11,147 nt of DNA from an uncultured Pseudorhodobacter sp. (GTDB lineage: Bacteria; Pseudomonadota; Alphaproteobacteria; Rhodobacterales; Rhodobacteraceae), in contig CAMFLG010000058.1 in NCBI GenBank assembly GCA_945957495.1, positions 1 through 11,147 of the forward strand, given 5' to 3'. Under the pieces are notes generated by a model. That model was not told the origin of the DNA. It made no database searches and worked only from the letters and a program-made list of their open reading frames with translations. A program made the position numbers and the translations under genes. Below are positions 8,380 through 11,147 of this stretch, piece by piece (position 1 is the first letter of the stretch; each line of letters starts with the position of its first letter).

Positions 8380-9248
8380 CATACTGGCCAGCGGTGTTGA
8401 CGTAGCCGTGCGGCAATTTGCGCAAGACTGTCTTCTGCATCTGCCGAAATGGCCTGCCGTTTGAAGAACCAGAGCAGATAGCGCGCAAAAGGCCGGTCAT
8501 TCGCCACATCGGCAAACGCCGCCGCCACACCGTCGCGCGGGACCGAAGCTGCGATGTGATGAAAGTCAATCTTTGCGAACAGAACGGCGGGCTTTCTGGC
8601 GAAAAAGCCGGTCAGCGCCATCGAGGAATTCTGGGTGACGACATAGGCACAGCGCGCCAGTAGCGACATAGAGGGTTGCGCGCAAAGCCTGAACCGCTCG
8701 CCGATCTGATCCAGCGCGGCGCGTTCTTCGGCGGTATAGACCTCTTTCGGGTGCAGGGTTGCCAATATCTCGCGGGTCGGATCGGCGGCAAGGGTGGTGT
8801 GGATCATCTCAATCGGGCTCATCGCCTGAAAATGCCGCCGGTCCAGCAAACGGCCCTGCAGCGGCATGAAGATAAAGCCGGCGTCGCTGATTGAGTGCCC
8901 CTTGAAGATGCGGTTCTGCCAGTGCTTCCGGAACCATTCCGCGCCAGACTCTGGCGCAAAGGGCAGCCCCGCCACCTCCCAATTCCAGCGGTCATTCGTG
9001 GCCTCAATCCTATAGAACGGGTCCATGTAGCAGCGCCGCAAAACCAGCGTATCCGGCGTCGTCACGGCAGTGTTGTAGACCAGATGATAGCCCGCACCCG
9101 CCACAGGCTCGGCCTCGTCGCGCAGGCGAAGTTGCCAGCCCGCATTGTGAACCGCGTGGCCGATTTTCCCGAAGATCCCGGTTCCCGTGCCAACCAGCTT
9201 TTGTTTCGCAGGGCTTAAGTAAAAGTTCAGAATGCGTTGCGCCGTCAT
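8379..9248 (-). CDS. Uncharacterised GT-B-like protein resembling capsule polysaccharide/Kdo-transferase family
   Basis: The protein has 289 residues, with no signal peptide or obvious membrane segment. I do not recognise a characterised orthologue. The C-terminal half resembles the KpsS/KpsC-type (GT-B-like) glycosyltransferases: LHPKE at 165-169, a TQNSSMALTGF stretch from 205 followed by ARKPAVLF, then IDFHH at 227-231. This matches the pattern of a histidine-proline motif followed by an N-S-S loop and a G/R-K-P strand in the sugar-nucleotide-binding domain. The N-terminal half (YHLVYNTAV, CYMDPFYRIE, FIFMPLQ) also looks like a Rossmann-type domain. The frame is open to a TTG at 9293, but the ATG at 9248 gives the cleaner start (MTAQRILNFYLSP); neither has a good Shine-Dalgarno. 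The gene faces trxA and diverges from hslV. A role in surface polysaccharide is plausible; no other polysaccharide gene is nearby. Confidence 0.8.
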   Translation of the reverse strand: MTAQRILNFYLSPAKQKLVGTGTGIFGKIGHAVHNAGWQLRLRDEAEPVAGAGYHLVYNTAVTTPDTLVLRRCYMDPFYRIEATNDRWNWEVAGLPFAPESGAEWFRKHWQNRIFKGHSISDAGFIFMPLQGRLLDRRHFQAMSPIEMIHTTLAADPTREILATLHPKEVYTAEERAALDQIGERFRLCAQPSMSLLARCAYVVTQNSSMALTGFFARKPAVLFAKIDFHHIAASVPRDGVAAAFADVANDRPFARYLLWFFKRQAISADAEDSLAQIAARLRQHRWPV

Positions 9249-9293
9249 GGTCAGGACAGTAGGCGAATTCTGACACAGCCGCCAGACTGCCAA

Positions 9294-9323
9294 CTTGTGT
9301 GCCGCGCGTTAGCCTTCCATATA
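9294..9323 (+). promoter_or_regulatory. Candidate heat-shock (RpoH/sigma-32-type) promoter for hslVU
   Basis: CTTG at 9294-9297 (CTTGTGT) and CCATATA at 9317-9323 are spaced as in the sigma-32 pattern CTTGAAA-N14-CCCCATNTA. The -10 half fits well (TTCCATATA) and the -35 half keeps only the CTTG core. Transcription would begin near 9330, just before the hslV ribosome-binding site. HslUV is a classic RpoH target, which supports the reading. Confidence 0.55.
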
Positions 9324-9336
9324 GAAGCCAACGAAC

Positions 9337-9341
9337 GGAGG
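9337..9341 (+). promoter_or_regulatory. Shine-Dalgarno for hslV
   Basis: GGAGG lies 6 nt before the ATG at 9348. It selects this start over the upstream in-frame ATG at 9237, which would add 37 non-conserved residues. Confidence 0.85.
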
Positions 9342-9347
9342 GCTGAG

Positions 9348-9905
9348 ATGGCCGAAGACAAATTTCCGGGCTGGCATGGCACCACAATTCTGGCAGTGCG
9401 GCGTGGCGGCGAGGTGGTGGTGGCCGGTGACGGGCAAGTCTCGTTGGGGCATACGGTGATCAAGGGCACCGCCCGCAAGGTGCGCCGGATGTCACCGGGC
9501 GGGCATGCGGTGGTAGCCGGTTTCGCCGGTTCGACCGCCGATGCCTTCACCTTGCTGGAGCGGCTAGAGAAAAAACTGGAGGCAGCGCCCGGGCAGTTGG
9601 CGCGCGCCTGCGTTGATCTGGCAAAGGACTGGCGGATGGACAAATACCTGCGCAATCTGGAGGCGATGCTGATCGTGACGGACGGGGCGGATTTGTTCGT
9701 CATCACCGGCGCGGGCGACGTTCTGGAACCCGAACATGACGTGGCCGCGATTGGGTCGGGTGGTAACTATGCCCTTGCAGCGGCGCGCGGATTGATGAGT
9801 ACCGATCTGTCGGCAGAAGCGATCGCGCGCAAGGCGATGGCAATCGCGGCGGATATTTGCGTTTACACCAATGGCAACCTGACGGTTGAACGGATTGCGA
9901 AATGA
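9348..9905 (+). CDS. hslV: HslV, peptidase subunit of the HslUV ATP-dependent protease
   Basis: This 185-residue threonine peptidase forms the double-hexamer proteolytic core that works with HslU in the cytoplasm on misfolded and regulatory proteins. The sequence aligns through its whole length with E. coli HslV: TTILAVRR from Thr12, AGDGQVSLG with Asp28 (E. coli Asp17), RKVRR with Lys44 (E. coli Lys33), GFAGSTADAFTLLERLE, LAKDWR, IGSGGNYALAAARGL and ICVYTN. The active-site Thr should be Thr12, so an 11-residue leader (MAEDKFPGWHG) must be removed. Leaders of this kind, ending in WHG before the TT, are typical of alphaproteobacterial HslV as I know the family. The strong GGAGG supports ATG 9348. 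The stop overlaps hslU as ATGA. A heat-shock-like promoter lies upstream. Confidence 0.97.
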   Translation: MAEDKFPGWHGTTILAVRRGGEVVVAGDGQVSLGHTVIKGTARKVRRMSPGGHAVVAGFAGSTADAFTLLERLEKKLEAAPGQLARACVDLAKDWRMDKYLRNLEAMLIVTDGADLFVITGAGDVLEPEHDVAAIGSGGNYALAAARGLMSTDLSAEAIARKAMAIAADICVYTNGNLTVERIAK

Positions 9906-11098
9906 CTGATCTGACCCCGCGTGAAATCGTCTCGGAACTGGATCGCCACATCATCGGGCAAAAGGATGCCAAACGCGCGGTTGCGGTGGCGCTGCGGAAC
10001 CGTTGGCGGCGCAAGCGGCTGTCCGATGACATTCGGGACGAGGTTTATCCGAAGAACATCCTCATGATCGGGCCAACCGGCGTGGGCAAGACCGAGATTT
10101 CGCGACGACTGGCCAAGCTGGCCAAGGCGCCGTTCCTGAAGGTCGAGGCGACGAAGTTCACTGAGGTAGGCTATGTGGGGCGCGACGTGGACAGCATCAT
10201 CCGCGATCTGGTGGATGCCGCGATGATCGAGACGCGGGCGCGGATGCGCGAGGATGTGGCGGCGCGGGCGCGGGCGGCGGCTGAGGAGCGGGTGATCGAG
10301 GCGCTGGCCGGCAAGGACGCGCGCGAGCAGACCCGCGAGATGTTTCGCGGCAAGCTGCGGCGGGGAGAACTGGACGACACGGTGATCGAGTTGGAGATCG
10401 CCGATACCGCCCCCGCGATGCCGATGATGGGCAACGGGATGGAGTTGCAGATGCAGGGTCTGCAAGACCTGTTCAAGGCCTTCGGCGGGCGGACGACGCG
10501 CAAGAAGGTCACGGTGGCGGACAGCTATGATCTGCTGCTGGGGCAAGAGGCCGATAAGCTGTTGGATGATGAGGCTGTGAAGGCGGCGGCGCTGGAGGCG
10601 GTTCAGGAAAACGGCATCGTGTTTCTGGATGAGATCGACAAGATCTGCGCGCGGGCGGATGCGCGGGGGGCAGATGTTTCGCGGGAAGGGGTGCAGCGGG
10701 ATCTGCTGCCGCTGATCGAGGGGACGACGGTTTCCACCAAATACGGGCCGGTGAAAACCGATCATATCCTGTTCATCGCCTCAGGCGCGTTTCATATTGC
10801 GAAACCTTCGGATTTGCTGCCGGAACTTCAGGGGCGGCTGCCGATACGGGTGGAGTTGTCGGCGCTGACGGAACAGGATTTCGTGCGCATCCTGACCGAG
10901 ACGGACAATGCGCTGACCCTGCAATATTCCGCCCTGATGGGAACCGAAGAGGTTGCTGTCAGCTTTACCGAGGATGGTATCGCGGCGCTGGCGCGGATCG
11001 CGGCAGAGGTGAACCGGTCGGTGGAAAACATCGGGGCGCGGCGGCTTTATACGGTGATGGAGCGGGTGTTCGAGGAGCTGTCCTTCACGGCGCCGGAC
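9902..11098 (+). CDS. hslU: HslU, AAA+ unfoldase subunit of HslUV (3' partial at contig end)
   Basis: HslU unfolds substrates with ATP and threads them into HslV. 399 genomic codons are present, against about 435 in the family, so roughly 35 C-terminal residues are missing. Visible features are IIGQ at 17-20, Walker A GPTGVGKT at 57-64, the pore loop GYVG at 90-93, a charged helical I-domain from about 110 to 225, Walker B FLDEIDKI with D243-E244, a sensor-1 region FIASGAF, the arginine-finger segment GRLPIRVEL, and sensor-2 GARRLYTVMERVFEEL. The start ATG overlaps the hslV stop by 4 nt, implying coupled translation. The last genomic codon is GAC at 11096-11098. The frame runs on to a TGA at 11117-11119, but those residues (LSLIHI) are encoded by sequencing adapter. 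The missing tail normally contacts HslV. Confidence 0.97.
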
Positions 11099-11147
11099 CT
11101 GTCTCTTATACACATCTGACGCTGCCGACGACTAGTCGAGTGTAGAT
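11099..11147. other. Untrimmed Illumina Nextera adapter (non-genomic)
   Basis: CTGTCTCTTATACACATCT (11099-11117) is the 19-bp Tn5 mosaic end. GACGCTGCCGACGA (11118-11131) completes the Nextera read-1 adapter complement. CTAGTCGA (11132-11139) sits exactly where the 8-base i5 index belongs; its complement TCGACTAG matches, from memory, the S513 index. GTGTAGAT (11140-11147) begins the complement of the P5 oligonucleotide. The order and spacing leave little doubt that this is library-construction sequence left on the contig end. Confidence 0.98.

Noticed and set aside
9249..9293. 15-residue N-terminal extension of the minus-strand gene from a TTG
   Set aside because: The added residues look non-conserved, there is no ribosome-binding site, and the ATG at 9248 gives a more natural start; the TTG start cannot be fully excluded.
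9268..9293. Possible minus-strand promoter with TTGGCA (9288-9293) upstream of the glycosyltransferase-like gene
   Set aside because: The only -10-like partner (CAGAAT) is at a short 15-nt spacing and matches poorly; too weak to list.
9863..10765. 300-codon minus-strand open frame opposite hslU
   Set aside because: The product is a His/Arg/Leu-rich string typical of antisense reading of a GC-rich gene, and hslU is certain on the other strand.
10781..11113. Minus-strand open frame beginning MYKRQ
   Set aside because: Its start codon and first residues are encoded by the Nextera adapter; the rest is antisense hslU.

Overview
The window looks like one chromosomal contig end from a marine-type Rhodobacteraceae (Roseobacter/Rhodobacter group, Alphaproteobacteria). 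The basis is high GC, Rhodobacteraceae-like protein sequences, the alphaproteobacterial form of AddB, and the gene order phosphotransferase - nucleotidyltransferase - addB - addA - trxA next to hslVU. The taxonomic call is by recognition only; no search was run. Coding density is very high. No gap between genes exceeds about 100 bases, and I see no mobile element, CRISPR array, tRNA or rRNA.

Layout. Bases 1-7949 hold four same-strand genes in a tightly overlapping operon: a 5'-truncated AmgK-like sugar kinase, a MurU-like nucleotidyltransferase, addB and addA. Neighbouring genes overlap by 19, 8 and 4 nt. The first two would feed recycled N-acetylmuramate back to UDP-MurNAc; the last two form the AddAB helicase-nuclease for double-strand-break repair. 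After 58 nt comes trxA (thioredoxin), with its own strong Shine-Dalgarno and a possible promoter overlapping the addA stop. A clean UUCG-loop terminator follows. A convergent minus-strand gene (8379-9248) of uncertain function resembles GT-B-like capsule/Kdo-transferase proteins. It is separated by a 99-nt divergent intergenic region from hslV and hslU, the ATP-dependent HslUV protease operon. That operon has a heat-shock-like (RpoH) promoter candidate upstream.

The last 49 bases (11099-11147) are not genomic. They are the Tn5 mosaic end plus Illumina Nextera read-1 adapter, an 8-base index and the start of P5. hslU is therefore cut off after 399 codons, and the apparent stop and C-terminal residues beyond 11098 are artefact. 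The window starts inside the first gene, so its true start lies outside.

I did not find evidence for a previously undescribed system. The genes are mostly conserved housekeeping functions. The points that best repay a second look are the adapter artefact, the uncharacterised glycosyltransferase-like gene, the RpoH-like promoter, and the missing Fe-S cysteines and P-loop in AddB.
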